From assembly GCF_014109725.1 (NCBI RefSeq), contig NZ_CP058554.1, forward strand, positions 1,364,001 through 1,428,000: a stretch of 64,000 nucleotides of DNA, read 5' to 3'. Under the pieces are notes generated by a model that ran no database searches, had not been told where the DNA came from, and saw nothing but the letters and a program-made list of their open reading frames with translations. Positions 17,001 through 26,033 of the stretch are shown one piece after another; the first letter of the stretch is position 1, and every line of letters begins with the position of its first letter. A program made the position numbers and the translations under genes. The DNA is from Comamonas piscis (lineage in GTDB: Bacteria > Pseudomonadota > Gammaproteobacteria > Burkholderiales > Burkholderiaceae_C).

Positions 17001-17885
17001 ATGCATCACCTCTACACCCACCCCAACAAGGGCAGCTTTGGCAAGGGCCTGACCAAGTTACTCAACTCGCGTCGCTTTGCTACTTATCGCCGAGCCCTTA
17101 TGTCTCGTCTGCCCTTTATGACCTTGGACAGCGATGTGGTGGATGTCGTCTACATGACATGGCTGGTGGACGAAACCCTGGCTGCAGCGTTTGCCCCACC
17201 GGGCGCGCGCCTCTGGTCTTACCAGGGCCGCACGCCTCTGACGGTGCTGACCTATCGGCATGGGCATTTTGGTCCGCGATGGATGGGGTCCCTGAGGCGC
17301 TTTATGCCTTCGCCCTTGCAGAGCAACTGGCGCCTGTACTTGGCAGAGCCGCTGTCTGATGCGCCGCCTATTCCCACCGTCGCCTTTGTCTACAACGTGA
17401 TGGACAGCCTGGCCCACGTGGCCGGAACGCGCTTGTTCAGCGATGCCTTGCCATCCCATTGGCCGGCAAGCTTCGATTTCCGCGTGACTCCCGATGAGGC
17501 CGTCATCGACATCGCGCCCGGCGATGGAAGCGCGCCTAGATTGGCGGCCAGGGCGGTCAGGGCGGCGAAGGCGGAGGACGCCGTTTTATCACCCCCCTGG
17601 TCCGGGATGTTCAATGGCTGGTCGGATGCGGTCGTTCGCCTAGCCTCCCAGGACGCTGCGGTGGTGGAGGTGCCGACAGCGGAGGGCGCCCCTGGTAGGT
17701 CGGCCTTGGCGACGATTGCCTTGCCGATGGATGTCGCTTCGGTGGAGCCCTTGCTGCTGGATACGCAAACGCTGGAATGCCCTTTGTTGCAGAGGCTGGA
17801 TGCGGACCCGGAAGCTCTGTGTTTTCTGCTGCCCAGCGTGCGCTTCTCTGCCTTGTCCGAACGGCTTTTGCGCGCTTCTGCCTGA
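17001..17885 (+). CDS. Conserved hypothetical protein, DUF2071-like
   Basis: A 294-aa soluble protein. The middle reads VVDVVYMTWLVDETLAAAFAPPGARLW followed by GRTPLTVLTYRHGHFGP and PSPLQSNWRLYL, resembling the DUF2071 (YqjF-like, acetoacetate-decarboxylase-like) pattern of a Leu/Pro-rich cone wall followed by an N-x-R segment. I cannot assign a reaction. It is on the same strand as, and 107 bases upstream of, a TetR gene, with no shared regulatory site seen before it. Confidence 0.6.
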   Translation: MHHLYTHPNKGSFGKGLTKLLNSRRFATYRRALMSRLPFMTLDSDVVDVVYMTWLVDETLAAAFAPPGARLWSYQGRTPLTVLTYRHGHFGPRWMGSLRRFMPSPLQSNWRLYLAEPLSDAPPIPTVAFVYNVMDSLAHVAGTRLFSDALPSHWPASFDFRVTPDEAVIDIAPGDGSAPRLAARAVRAAKAEDAVLSPPWSGMFNGWSDAVVRLASQDAAVVEVPTAEGAPGRSALATIALPMDVASVEPLLLDTQTLECPLLQRLDADPEALCFLLPSVRFSALSERLLRASA

Positions 17886-17942
17886 GGCCGGCCCACTGCG
17901 ACAGTGTGTTTTTCCCCTCAAAACGGGGTGCTTGACGCCAAC

Positions 17943-17960
17943 CAACCAACTAGTAGAATG
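17943..17960. promoter_or_regulatory. Candidate TetR operator upstream of the tetR gene
   Basis: CAACCAACTAGTAGAATG lies 33 bases before the tetR start. Its first 12 bases are identical to the left half of a near-palindrome at 18631 in front of the downstream membrane-protein gene. A shared site at both promoters suggests autorepression. Confidence 0.6.
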
Positions 17961-17992
17961 GCTTATCTTTGAAAGCGCTACCTGCCCACCCG

Positions 17993-18577
17993 ATGACTGT
18001 TGAACTCTCCCCCCGCGCCACTGAATTGGCAGAACATGCCCGGCAATTGCTGGCCGCTGGCGGCTACAACGGCTTTAGCTATGCAGATCTCTCTGAAAAG
18101 GTGGGGATAGGCAAAGCCAGCATCCACCACCATTTCCCGAGCAAGGCGGACTTGGTGTTGACGGTGGTGCAACGGCATCGTCAGCAGTCTGTAGAGGGTT
18201 TGGCAGCGATGCAGCAACATCTGGGCGACGACCCACAAGCCCAGTTGAACGCTTATGTGGATTACTGGGCGCGCTGCATCGGCGACGGTTCATCGACGAT
18301 GTGCATCTGCGCGATGCTGGCCGCTGAAGCGCCAATGATCCCGGCTGAGATAGCGGCGGAAGTGCGTGGCTATTTCCAGGACCTGACGCAGTGGCTGGCA
18401 GCCGTCATCTCGCAAGGCCAGGCCAAGGCGCAGTTCAAGCCAGACGCGAATGCGCCGGTAGAAGCGCTTGCCTTGATGTCCACCGTGCACGGCGCCATGC
18501 TGACGGCCCGCGCCTTGGGCGATCCCGATGCTTTCCAGACGATCGTGCGCGCGGCGATACATCGGCTGGCAGCTTGA
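17993..18577 (+). CDS. TetR/AcrR-family transcriptional repressor
   Basis: A 194-aa repressor when started at ATG 17993; a TTG eight codons upstream is in frame but less likely. The N-terminal helix-turn-helix spans about residues 8-55 with GFSYADLSEKVGIGKASIHHHFPSKADLV. The C-terminal ligand domain has MCICAMLAAEAPMIP and VEALALMSTVHGAMLTARALG, typical of TetR_C_33-like regulators. It is followed by an intrinsic terminator, then by a second copy of its presumed operator in front of a membrane-protein gene, its likely main target. Confidence 0.93.
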   Translation: MTVELSPRATELAEHARQLLAAGGYNGFSYADLSEKVGIGKASIHHHFPSKADLVLTVVQRHRQQSVEGLAAMQQHLGDDPQAQLNAYVDYWARCIGDGSSTMCICAMLAAEAPMIPAEIAAEVRGYFQDLTQWLAAVISQGQAKAQFKPDANAPVEALALMSTVHGAMLTARALGDPDAFQTIVRAAIHRLAA

Positions 18578-18582
18578 AGAAT

Positions 18583-18619
18583 GGCCCGACTACCCAGGTC
18601 GTCGGGCCCCCTATTTTTT
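18583..18619 (+). terminator. Intrinsic terminator after tetR
   Basis: Perfect 8-bp stem GGCCCGAC (18583-18590) / GTCGGGCC (18601-18608) with a ten-base loop, followed by CCCTATTTTTT. Confidence 0.85.
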
Positions 18620-18630
18620 GCCCTGGTAGT

Positions 18631-18648
18631 CAACCAACTAGTCGGTTG
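18631..18648. promoter_or_regulatory. TetR operator before the membrane-protein gene
   Basis: CAACCAACTAGTCGGTTG is an 18-bp palindrome with one mismatched pair. It shares 12 contiguous bases with the site before tetR and lies 20 bases upstream of the next start codon, placed to block transcription. Confidence 0.68.
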
Positions 18649-18667
18649 TTTTTAGAAAGACCACCCC

Positions 18668-19159
18668 ATGCCACATCCCATCTCCACACTTGGCGCCTTC
18701 CATACCGTCTTCAGCCTGGTGCCGCTCGCTGCCGGCTTGTACAGCTTTATCCGCTACCGCGCCATTGAGCCGGGCACGAGATCGGGGCAGCTGTACCTCG
18801 TCAGCATGCTGGTCGCCGTGCTCACCTCGTTCGGCCTGTCCAGCACCGGGGGTTTCAACGCCGGCCATGCCTTGGGCATTCTGGCGCTGTTGGTGATCGG
18901 CGGGTCATTGCTCATCCGGCAGCTGCCGCTTTTCCCACGCCTGGTTCCTTATCTGTCGCAGTTTGGCTTTTCGTTCAGCTTCTTTTTGCTGCTGGTCCCT
19001 GCCATTGGTGAGACCTTGACGCGTCTGCCGGTGGGCCATCCGTTGGCGACGGGGCCTGAATCGCCTTTGGTGCGCGGCACGGTGCTTGTTTGGTTGGCGA
19101 TTTTTGTTGTGGGTTCCGCATTGCAAATGTGGTGGATGCGGTCGCAGCGCAAGCGCTGA
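18668..19159 (+). CDS. Small integral membrane protein, probable TetR target
   Basis: A 163-aa protein with four predicted hydrophobic segments (FHTVFSLVPLAAGLYSFI; LVSMLVAVLTSFGLSS; LGILALLVIGGSLLI and FGFSFSFFLLLVPAI; TVLVWLAIFVVGSALQMWW) and a short basic tail RSQRKR. I do not recognise the family with certainty; DUF2306-like proteins look similar. Its promoter carries a palindromic TetR-type operator, so it is probably induced by the ligand of the upstream repressor. AGAAAGA stands a few bases before ATG. Confidence 0.75.
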   Translation: MPHPISTLGAFHTVFSLVPLAAGLYSFIRYRAIEPGTRSGQLYLVSMLVAVLTSFGLSSTGGFNAGHALGILALLVIGGSLLIRQLPLFPRLVPYLSQFGFSFSFFLLLVPAIGETLTRLPVGHPLATGPESPLVRGTVLVWLAIFVVGSALQMWWMRSQRKR

Positions 19160-19386
19160 ATAGAGCGAGCATTTTTAGTTTTGCGATGACCAGGTCTACC
19201 GTTGGGACCGCCATGCTTCCAGCCGCCAGACCGGCAAACACCGCCTTTGGCTGACAGACAACGCCCCCGCCTGGTGCTGCAATAGTTGCCGACTCATCCA
19301 ATTCAGCGGCCCAGAGACTCGTAGGCTTAGCGACTGCTCCAGTGGGTAGAAGTCTTCCGTACAACCTTGGGCCCTAAGGCCTGAAA

Positions 19387-21798
19387 GTGGAAGCAATGAC
19401 GCAATCGCATGGCAAACCCATCGCTAGAACCATCACGGTAGCGATCCTGGTCCTGGTGACCTTGTTTTTAGTGGTGGGTGGGGGATGGTTGATAGCGCTG
19501 GGGGGCTCGGGCTATTACCTGGTGGCAGGTCTGGTGATGGCCATCATCACGTGGTTGTATGCGCGTGACCGTCTGGCAAGCCTGTGGCTCTACGCGGTGC
19601 TGCTGTTCGCGACGATCGCATGGGGCATCTGGGAGTCGGGGACGGATTTCTGGGCGCTGACGCCGCGATTGGATATCTGGTTTGTGCTGGGGCTGTGGCT
19701 GGTGCTGCCTTGGGCGAGCCGGCGGCTGCTGCCCAGCGCGGGCGCGAAATCGCTGCTGTCGTTGGGCCTGGTGGCGGTGCTTGCGGTGCTGGGCCTGAGC
19801 TGGTTCAACGATCCGCAAGAGGTGAATGGCAGCCTGGCGCGCGCGCCGTCAGCGCAGAAAGCGCCAGTGGCTGGTGTGGCAGATGCCGACTGGCCGGCCT
19901 ATGGCCGCACCCAGGCGGGTGTGCGCTACTCGCCGCTGGCGCAGATCAACGATGGCAATGTGAACAAGCTCCAGCTGGCCTGGAAGTACCAGACCGGCGA
20001 CTTCAAGGGTAATGACGACTCGGGCGAAACCACGGCGGAGCTGACCCCTATCAAGGTGGGCAACCGCATGTTCATCTGCACGACTCACCAGTTCCTCGAT
20101 GCGCTCGATCCGGCAACCGGCAAGCGCCTCTGGCGTTTTGATCCGCAGCTAAAAGCCGACCGGACCTTCCAGCATCTGACCTGCCGAGGTGTGTCTTACT
20201 ACGACAGCGCCAACGTCGAGGCCAACAACACCAGCGTGCAAAAGAACCTGACCCAGGCCTCGGCAGAGTGCCCGCGCAAGGTGATCCTGCCGGTGAACGA
20301 TGGGCGCCTGTTTGCCGTGAACCCGGACACCGGCAAGCCTTGCAGCGACTTCGGCAACCAGGGCCAGGTGGATCTGCAGGCCAATATGCCGTTTCCTTAC
20401 CGTGGCGGCTACAACCCGACATCGCCCCCAGTGGTGACGGGCTCGACCATCGTGATTGGCGGCTCGATCACCGACAACCTGTCCAACTCGGAGCCCTCGG
20501 GCGTGATTCGCGGCTATGACGTCAACACCGGCGCGCTGCGCTGGGTGTTTGATACCGGCGCTGAAGACCCGAACCAGATGCCCGGCGACAAGGGCGAATT
20601 TGTGCACAACTCCCCCAATGCCTGGGCGCCACTGGCCTATGACGCCAAGACCGATATCGTCTACGTGCCGACCGGTGTGGGCACGCCCGATATCTGGGGT
20701 GGCGACCGGACCGAATTGAAAGAGCGCTATGCCAACTCGATGCTGGCCCTGGATGCCAGCACCGGCAAGCTGGTCTGGAACTTCCAGACCACCCACCATG
20801 ACCTCTGGGACATGGATGTGCCCTCGCAGCCTTCGCTGGTCGACCTCAAACGGCCCGATGGCACGACGGTGCCTGCCATTTATGTGTTGACCAAGACCGG
20901 ACAGCTGTTTGTGCTCAACCGGCTCAATGGCGAAGCGATCCTGCCTGTCACCGAAAAGCCGGTGCCGCAGACCGTCAAGCACGGCCCGCAAACCAAGGGC
21001 GAGCACTATTCGCCAACACAACCCTTCTCGCCCCTGAACATGGGGCCACACGAGAACCTGACGGACAAGAACATGTGGGGCGCCACCATGTTCGACCAGC
21101 TGATGTGCAGGGTGATCTTCCACCGCCTGAACTACGAGGGCATCTACACGCCGCCATCGGAGAATGGCACCTTGGTGTTCCCCGGCAACCTGGGGATCTT
21201 TGAATGGGGTGGCATGTCGGTGGACAGCGACCGCCAGGTGGCGTTCATGAATCCGCTGGGCCTGCCGTTTGTCTCGCGCCTGATCCCGGCAGACCCGAAC
21301 CGCCCACGCACCGAGAAAGGCGCCGGTACCGAGCAGGGCGTGCAGCCTATGTACGGCGCGCCCTATGGCGTGGAGCTCAATGCCTTCCTGTCGCCGCTGG
21401 GCCTGCCTTGCAAGGAGCCCGCATGGATGACCGTCGCCGGTGTGGACCTTGCGACGCATGAAGTCGTGTGGAGAAAGCGCGTGGGCACCATCCGCGACAG
21501 CCTCCCGAAGCTGATGCAGCTTCCTCCTATCAAGACGGGTGTGCCGGGCCTGGGTGGCCTGATCTCCACCGGCGGCAATCTCATGTTTATTGGCGCAACG
21601 CAAGACGACTACCTGCGCGCCTTCAACGCCAGCAATGGCGAGCTGCTCTGGCAGGCACGCCTGCCTGCCGGCGGCCAGGCTACCCCTATGACTTATGACA
21701 TCGGCGGCAAGCAGTATGTGGTCATCATGGCCGGCGGGCATGGCTCCTTCGGCACCAAGATGGGCGACTCGCTGATGGCCTATGCATTGCCGGATTGA
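19387..21798 (+). CDS. Membrane-bound PQQ-dependent dehydrogenase, glucose/quinate/shikimate family
   Basis: An 803-aa quinoprotein. Residues 1-150 hold about five transmembrane helices (TVAILVLVTLFLVVGGGWLIA onward), as in Gcd and QuiA. The periplasmic eight-bladed propeller begins at ADWPAYGRTQAGVRYSPLAQI and contains TTHHDLWDMDVPSQPSL, the PQQ-dehydrogenase signature. Members oxidise sugars or quinate/shikimate and pass electrons to ubiquinone. Comamonads often carry quinate dehydrogenase, but the sequence read alone does not separate it from glucose dehydrogenase. The GTG start at 19387 has AAGG seven bases upstream; ATG 19396 is an alternative. No pqq biosynthesis gene is in the window. 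Confidence 0.9.
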   Translation: MEAMTQSHGKPIARTITVAILVLVTLFLVVGGGWLIALGGSGYYLVAGLVMAIITWLYARDRLASLWLYAVLLFATIAWGIWESGTDFWALTPRLDIWFVLGLWLVLPWASRRLLPSAGAKSLLSLGLVAVLAVLGLSWFNDPQEVNGSLARAPSAQKAPVAGVADADWPAYGRTQAGVRYSPLAQINDGNVNKLQLAWKYQTGDFKGNDDSGETTAELTPIKVGNRMFICTTHQFLDALDPATGKRLWRFDPQLKADRTFQHLTCRGVSYYDSANVEANNTSVQKNLTQASAECPRKVILPVNDGRLFAVNPDTGKPCSDFGNQGQVDLQANMPFPYRGGYNPTSPPVVTGSTIVIGGSITDNLSNSEPSGVIRGYDVNTGALRWVFDTGAEDPNQMPGDKGEFVHNSPNAWAPLAYDAKTDIVYVPTGVGTPDIWGGDRTELKERYANSMLALDASTGKLVWNFQTTHHDLWDMDVPSQPSLVDLKRPDGTTVPAIYVLTKTGQLFVLNRLNGEAILPVTEKPVPQTVKHGPQTKGEHYSPTQPFSPLNMGPHENLTDKNMWGATMFDQLMCRVIFHRLNYEGIYTPPSENGTLVFPGNLGIFEWGGMSVDSDRQVAFMNPLGLPFVSRLIPADPNRPRTEKGAGTEQGVQPMYGAPYGVELNAFLSPLGLPCKEPAWMTVAGVDLATHEVVWRKRVGTIRDSLPKLMQLPPIKTGVPGLGGLISTGGNLMFIGATQDDYLRAFNASNGELLWQARLPAGGQATPMTYDIGGKQYVVIMAGGHGSFGTKMGDSLMAYALPD

Positions 21799-21892
21799 GC
21801 TGAAGACGAGGGGATAGCGGGCGGTGCCGCACCAGAGGCACCGCTTTCGCAGAGGCCCCCTGGGTCTTTGCCAGAATTGTTACGATTCACCT

Positions 21893-21918
21893 ACCCGGCC
21901 ATCCTTGGCCGGGTTTTT
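21893..21918 (+). terminator. Intrinsic terminator between the PQQ dehydrogenase and hsp70-like genes
   Basis: Stem ACCCGGCC (21893-21900) / GGCCGGGT (21907-21914), six-base loop, then a run of five T. It ends 20 bases before the next start codon, so it also limits read-through into that gene. Confidence 0.8.
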
Positions 21919-21938
21919 GCCGTCTCGCTTGGCCGTTT

Positions 21939-24812
21939 ATGAATTCCTCGTCTCCCTCCTATGTCATTGGTATCGATCTGGGCACCAGCCACACGGTGGT
22001 GGCCTATGCAGCACTGACGGCGGCGGGGGATGAGATTGCACTGCTGAACATTCCCCAACGCAGCAGCGCGGGGGAGGTACAGGCGCAGACCCTGCTGCCC
22101 TCGGTGCGCTACCAGGCCGCAGCGGGCGAGCTGGGCGATGCCTGGCAGCAGCCCTGGCCACCGCAAGCCGCCAGCGACGAAGCACCTGCAGTCATCGGCC
22201 GCTGGGCCCGTGACCTGGGCACCGCCGTGCCCAGCCGCCTGGTGGCCAGTGCCAAAAGCTGGCTGTCGCACCCCGGGGTGGACCGCAGCGCGGCCATCCT
22301 GCCCTGGGGCGCGGGCGACGAGGTCGCCAAGATATCGCCCCTGGCGGCATCGGCCTCCTACCTGGCCCATGTCAAGGCCGCCTGGGAGCAGGCGCATCCA
22401 CAGGCGCCGCTGAGCGCGCAGATCGTTGTGCTGACGGTGCCGGCCTCGTTTGACGAGGGCGCACGCGCACTGACCCTGGAGGCCGCCCAACTGGCGGGTC
22501 TGCCCCAGGTGCATTTGCTTGAAGAGCCCAAGGCCGCTTTCCACGACTGGCTGATGCTGCAGGGCGAGCAGCTGGCAGCCAGGTTGGCCGATAGCCGGCT
22601 GGTGCTGGTGGTGGATGTGGGCGGCGGCACCACCGACCTGACCTTGATCCAGGTCGAGCCTGCTGCCGATGGCGGCCTGCCCAGCCTGACGCGCACTGCC
22701 GTGGGCGAGCATTTGATGCTGGGCGGCGACAACATGGACCTGGCGCTGGCCCACCAGCTGGAGCCCCAGTTTGCACCCGAGGGCCAGCGCCTGCCGGCCG
22801 CCCGTTTTGCGCAGCTGGTGCAGCGCTGCCGCATCGCCAAAGAGCAGTTGCTGGCGGCCGATGCGCCCGAGCAAGTGGCGGTCACCATGCTGGGCGGCGG
22901 CAGCCGGCTGCTGGCCCAAAGCAAGACCGCCAGCCTGAGCCGCGCCCAGGTGCAGCAATGGGTGGTTGAAGGATTTTTGCCGCTGGCCGAGCGCAGCGCG
23001 CTGCCCAGCAAACGCCAGGGCGCCTTGCGCGGCTTTGGCCTGCCATACCCGGCCGATGCGGCCATCACCCGGCATCTGGCGCAGTTTTTGGCGCAGCATG
23101 CCGGTAGTGGCGGTGCGCAGGCGCTGCCCGATACCGTCTTGCTCAATGGCGGCGTGTTCCATGCGCATACGGTGGTGGAGCGGCTGACCCAGCAGCTCAG
23201 CGCCTGGCGCGGGGCGCCAGTGCGCGTGCTGCACAACCCGCACCCCGACTGGGCGGTGGCCCGGGGCGCGGCCGCCTATGGCCTGACCCGTTTTGCGCCT
23301 GAGCCGCAACCCTCCGCAGTGCTACCCGCAGCGGCCGATGCAGCGGTGCCACCTGTGGCCAGCCTGCGCAGCCGCTTGCCGCAGATTGGCGGCGGCTCCG
23401 CCCGCAGCTACTGGCTGCTGCTGCCCGGAGCCAAGGGCGCAGCACCCCAGGGCCTGTGCCTGCTGCCGCGCGGCACGCAGGAAGGGGTGCGCATGGTTTT
23501 ATCGGGCCGGCGCTTTGCGCTCAAGCTGGGCCAGGCGGTGCGCTTTGATTTGCTGGCCAACAGCTTGCCCAGCCAGCCGGCCCAGGCCGGGCAGTTGGCC
23601 CCGCTGCAGGGGGAGGGTTGGGTAGAGCTGCCACCACTGGCCACCGTGCTGCCGGCACCCGAGGGCCAGAACAAGGCCCAGATCGAGGTGCAGCTGCAAG
23701 CCAGCATGACCGAAGTCGGCACCTTGGAAGTGCGCTGCCTGGCGGTCGATGACCCCAGCCAATCCTGGCTGCTGCCGCTCAGCCTGCGCGGCGCCGTGCA
23801 AGCAGCCGATGACAGCGCGGCTATCGAGGACAGCGCCGACGAGGCACGGGCCAGCTTGCGCCAGGAGCAGGCCATTGCGCAGATCGACCGTATTTTTGGC
23901 AACCAGGCGCAGGCGGTGGACGCCAAGGAAGTGCGCCAGCTGCGCCAGGTGCTGGAGCGGTTGCTGGGCCCGCGCAACAGCTGGGACCTGGCCCTGCTGC
24001 GGGCCATGTTTGATGCGCTGCTGGCGCGTGCCAAGCGCCGCCGCCGCACACCCGAGCATGAGCGCGCCTGGCTGAACCTGGCCGGCTGGTGCCTGCGCCC
24101 GGGCCTGGGCGCGCAGTTGGATGCCTGGCGGGTGGAGCAGGTCTGGGCGCTGTACCCGCAAGGCCTGGGCCATGGCAAGGAGCCGGGCAACTGGACCGAA
24201 TGGTGGGTGTTTTGGCGCCGCGTAGCTGCGGGCTTGAACGAAGCGCAGCAGATGGAGCTGCTCGAAGATGTGGCCGGCCACATGCAAAAGGCGGTGCAGC
24301 AAACCGCCCGCAAGCGCGCTGATGGCGCTGGCGGCAAAAGCAGCCATGGCAGCTATGACGACATGCTGCGCCTGTTTGCCGCGATGGAAGCCGTCCCCTG
24401 GCAGTACCGCCAGGAGATGGGCCAGTGGATGCTGCAGCGCCTGAAGCGCGAGGGCGAAACCGTGCAGACCTGGTGGGCCATTGGCCGCCTGGCCGCCCGC
24501 CAGCCGATGGCCGCCAATGCCCACCTTGTTATGCCACCGAACGCCGCGCAGGAGTTTGTGCAGGCCACCCTGGCCCAGGACTGGCGCCGCAACGAGACCG
24601 CCATGTTTGCCGCGCTGCAAATGGCCCGCATGACCGGCGACCGCGCCCGCGACCTGCCCGATGCGCTGCGCAAAGAGGTGCTGGACAAGATGCGCAGCAG
24701 TGGCGCACCCGAGCGCTGGATCGCGATGGTCAGTGAGGTGGTGGCCATGGATGCCGAAGACCAGCAACGCAGCCTGGGCGACAGCCTGCCGCCGGGTTTG
24801 GCGTTGCTATAA
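21939..24812 (+). CDS. Large Hsp70-family protein with unusual C-terminal domain (DUF3731-type)
   Basis: A 957-aa protein whose first 480 residues are an actin/Hsp70 ATPase: phosphate-1 VIGIDLGTSHTVVAY (residues 9-23), phosphate-2 LVVDVGGGTTDLTLI near 225, GEHLMLGGDNMDLAL near 260 and the adenosine loop PDTVLLNGGVF near 400. The second half does not read like the DnaK substrate domain; it is Arg/Trp-rich and helical (RKRADGAGG, MGQWMLQRLKREGETVQTWWAIGRLAARQP), matching DUF3731-type Hsp70 relatives of proteobacteria. No DnaJ or GrpE gene is near. Client and role are unknown. Codon use is like the surrounding chromosome. Confidence 0.85.
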   Translation: MNSSSPSYVIGIDLGTSHTVVAYAALTAAGDEIALLNIPQRSSAGEVQAQTLLPSVRYQAAAGELGDAWQQPWPPQAASDEAPAVIGRWARDLGTAVPSRLVASAKSWLSHPGVDRSAAILPWGAGDEVAKISPLAASASYLAHVKAAWEQAHPQAPLSAQIVVLTVPASFDEGARALTLEAAQLAGLPQVHLLEEPKAAFHDWLMLQGEQLAARLADSRLVLVVDVGGGTTDLTLIQVEPAADGGLPSLTRTAVGEHLMLGGDNMDLALAHQLEPQFAPEGQRLPAARFAQLVQRCRIAKEQLLAADAPEQVAVTMLGGGSRLLAQSKTASLSRAQVQQWVVEGFLPLAERSALPSKRQGALRGFGLPYPADAAITRHLAQFLAQHAGSGGAQALPDTVLLNGGVFHAHTVVERLTQQLSAWRGAPVRVLHNPHPDWAVARGAAAYGLTRFAPEPQPSAVLPAAADAAVPPVASLRSRLPQIGGGSARSYWLLLPGAKGAAPQGLCLLPRGTQEGVRMVLSGRRFALKLGQAVRFDLLANSLPSQPAQAGQLAPLQGEGWVELPPLATVLPAPEGQNKAQIEVQLQASMTEVGTLEVRCLAVDDPSQSWLLPLSLRGAVQAADDSAAIEDSADEARASLRQEQAIAQIDRIFGNQAQAVDAKEVRQLRQVLERLLGPRNSWDLALLRAMFDALLARAKRRRRTPEHERAWLNLAGWCLRPGLGAQLDAWRVEQVWALYPQGLGHGKEPGNWTEWWVFWRRVAAGLNEAQQMELLEDVAGHMQKAVQQTARKRADGAGGKSSHGSYDDMLRLFAAMEAVPWQYRQEMGQWMLQRLKREGETVQTWWAIGRLAARQPMAANAHLVMPPNAAQEFVQATLAQDWRRNETAMFAALQMARMTGDRARDLPDALRKEVLDKMRSSGAPERWIAMVSEVVAMDAEDQQRSLGDSLPPGLALL

Positions 24813-25010
24813 GCGCCTGTTCAAGCGCTGCGCGCGGCGCGCCCCTGGCCTGGAACAGGCCCGTTGCCCCGTATTTGGGCGCTGGCCTCTGCTGCAATCG
24901 CGATGTGTGGGCAGGGCCTGGCGCGGCATTCTGCCCCCCGGCCAGTGCAACAATGGCGGCTGCGCCGCGCGGGACTGCCGGCGCGGTGCCTTTTTCCAGG
25001 AGATATTGCA

Positions 25011-26033
25011 ATGATGTTTGACACGACCACCTCTTCCGCTTGTTTGCCGCGCCGTGCTGCGCTGGCTGCGGCACTGACCGCAGTGCTGGCGGGTGGCGTG
25101 CTACCCCAGGCATGGGCACAAGGCAATGCAGCCAACAGTGTGGCCAACTGGCCGAGCAAGCCCATCACCTTTGTCGTGCCCCAGGCACCCGGCGGTGCCA
25201 ATGATGTGATTGCCCGCGCCATTGCGCAGGGCCTGGGCCAGTCGCTGGGCCAGCCGGTGATTGTGGAGAACCGGGCAGGCGCCAATGGCAATGTGGGCAC
25301 CAGCCAGGTGGCGCGCAGCGCGGCCGACGGCTACACCTTTTTGGTGACGGCGCAGAGCGCTTACACCATCAACCCGGCGCTCTACAGCACGGTGCCATTT
25401 GACCCGATCAAGGACTTTACGCCGGTGATGCAGCTGGCGGTGGCGCCATACCTGCTGGTGGTGAACCCGAATTTTCCGGCCAAGAACCTCGACGAGCTGG
25501 TGGCCTATGCCAAGCAGCATCCGGGCAAGGTCGAGTACGCGTCGGCCGGCAATGGCACCTTGAACCATTTGCTCGGCGAAATGCTGAAAAAGCAAAAAGG
25601 CATTGACCTGCTGCATGTGCCCTACAAGGGCGCATCGGCCGCCGCCACCGATGTGGTGGCCGGCCAGCTGCCGATGGCCTTTGGCAGCTTTCCCGGCGTG
25701 ATGCCCTTTGTCACCAGCGGCAAGCTGCGGGTGCTGGGCGTGGCCTCGGACAAGCCAACCCAGCTGGCGCCCGAGATCCCGCCACTGGGCAAGGGCCTGG
25801 CTGTCACCAGCTGGTATGGCCTGTTTGCGCCGGCCGGCACGCCCGATACCGTCGTCGTGCGCCTGCATGCCGCCATCACCAAGGTGCTGGCCACGCCGGT
25901 GATGACCGAGCGCCTGAAGACCTTGGGTGCCGAGTCGGTGGTGTCGACCCCGCAAAGCTTCAAGGCCAGCCTGCCGGCCGAGCTGGCCTACTGGAAGCAA
26001 GTGGTGCAGGACTCGGGAGCGCACATTGACTGA
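25011..26033 (+). CDS. Bug-family (TctC-like) periplasmic solute-binding protein
   Basis: A 340-aa secreted binding protein. AGGAG at 24998-25002 sets the start at ATG 25011 (or 25014). The signal peptide ends AWAQ. Bug-family landmarks are WPSKPITFVVPQAPGGANDVIARAIAQGL, VIVENRAGANGNVG, the ADGYTFLV loop and YASAGNGTLNHLLGEML. Such proteins bind carboxylates or amides for tripartite tricarboxylate transporters, but most comamonad copies are orphans without TctAB, as here. Its stop overlaps the following peptidase start by eight bases, so it probably delivers the substrate of the two hydrolases downstream. Confidence 0.93.
   Translation: MMFDTTTSSACLPRRAALAAALTAVLAGGVLPQAWAQGNAANSVANWPSKPITFVVPQAPGGANDVIARAIAQGLGQSLGQPVIVENRAGANGNVGTSQVARSAADGYTFLVTAQSAYTINPALYSTVPFDPIKDFTPVMQLAVAPYLLVVNPNFPAKNLDELVAYAKQHPGKVEYASAGNGTLNHLLGEMLKKQKGIDLLHVPYKGASAAATDVVAGQLPMAFGSFPGVMPFVTSGKLRVLGVASDKPTQLAPEIPPLGKGLAVTSWYGLFAPAGTPDTVVVRLHAAITKVLATPVMTERLKTLGAESVVSTPQSFKASLPAELAYWKQVVQDSGAHID

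Noticed and set aside
24961..25000. GC-rich inverted segment followed by TTTTT before the Bug gene as a terminator
   Set aside because: The pairing is imperfect and the T-run sits directly in front of the ribosome site of the Bug gene; termination there would silence the operon with no visible antitermination signal.
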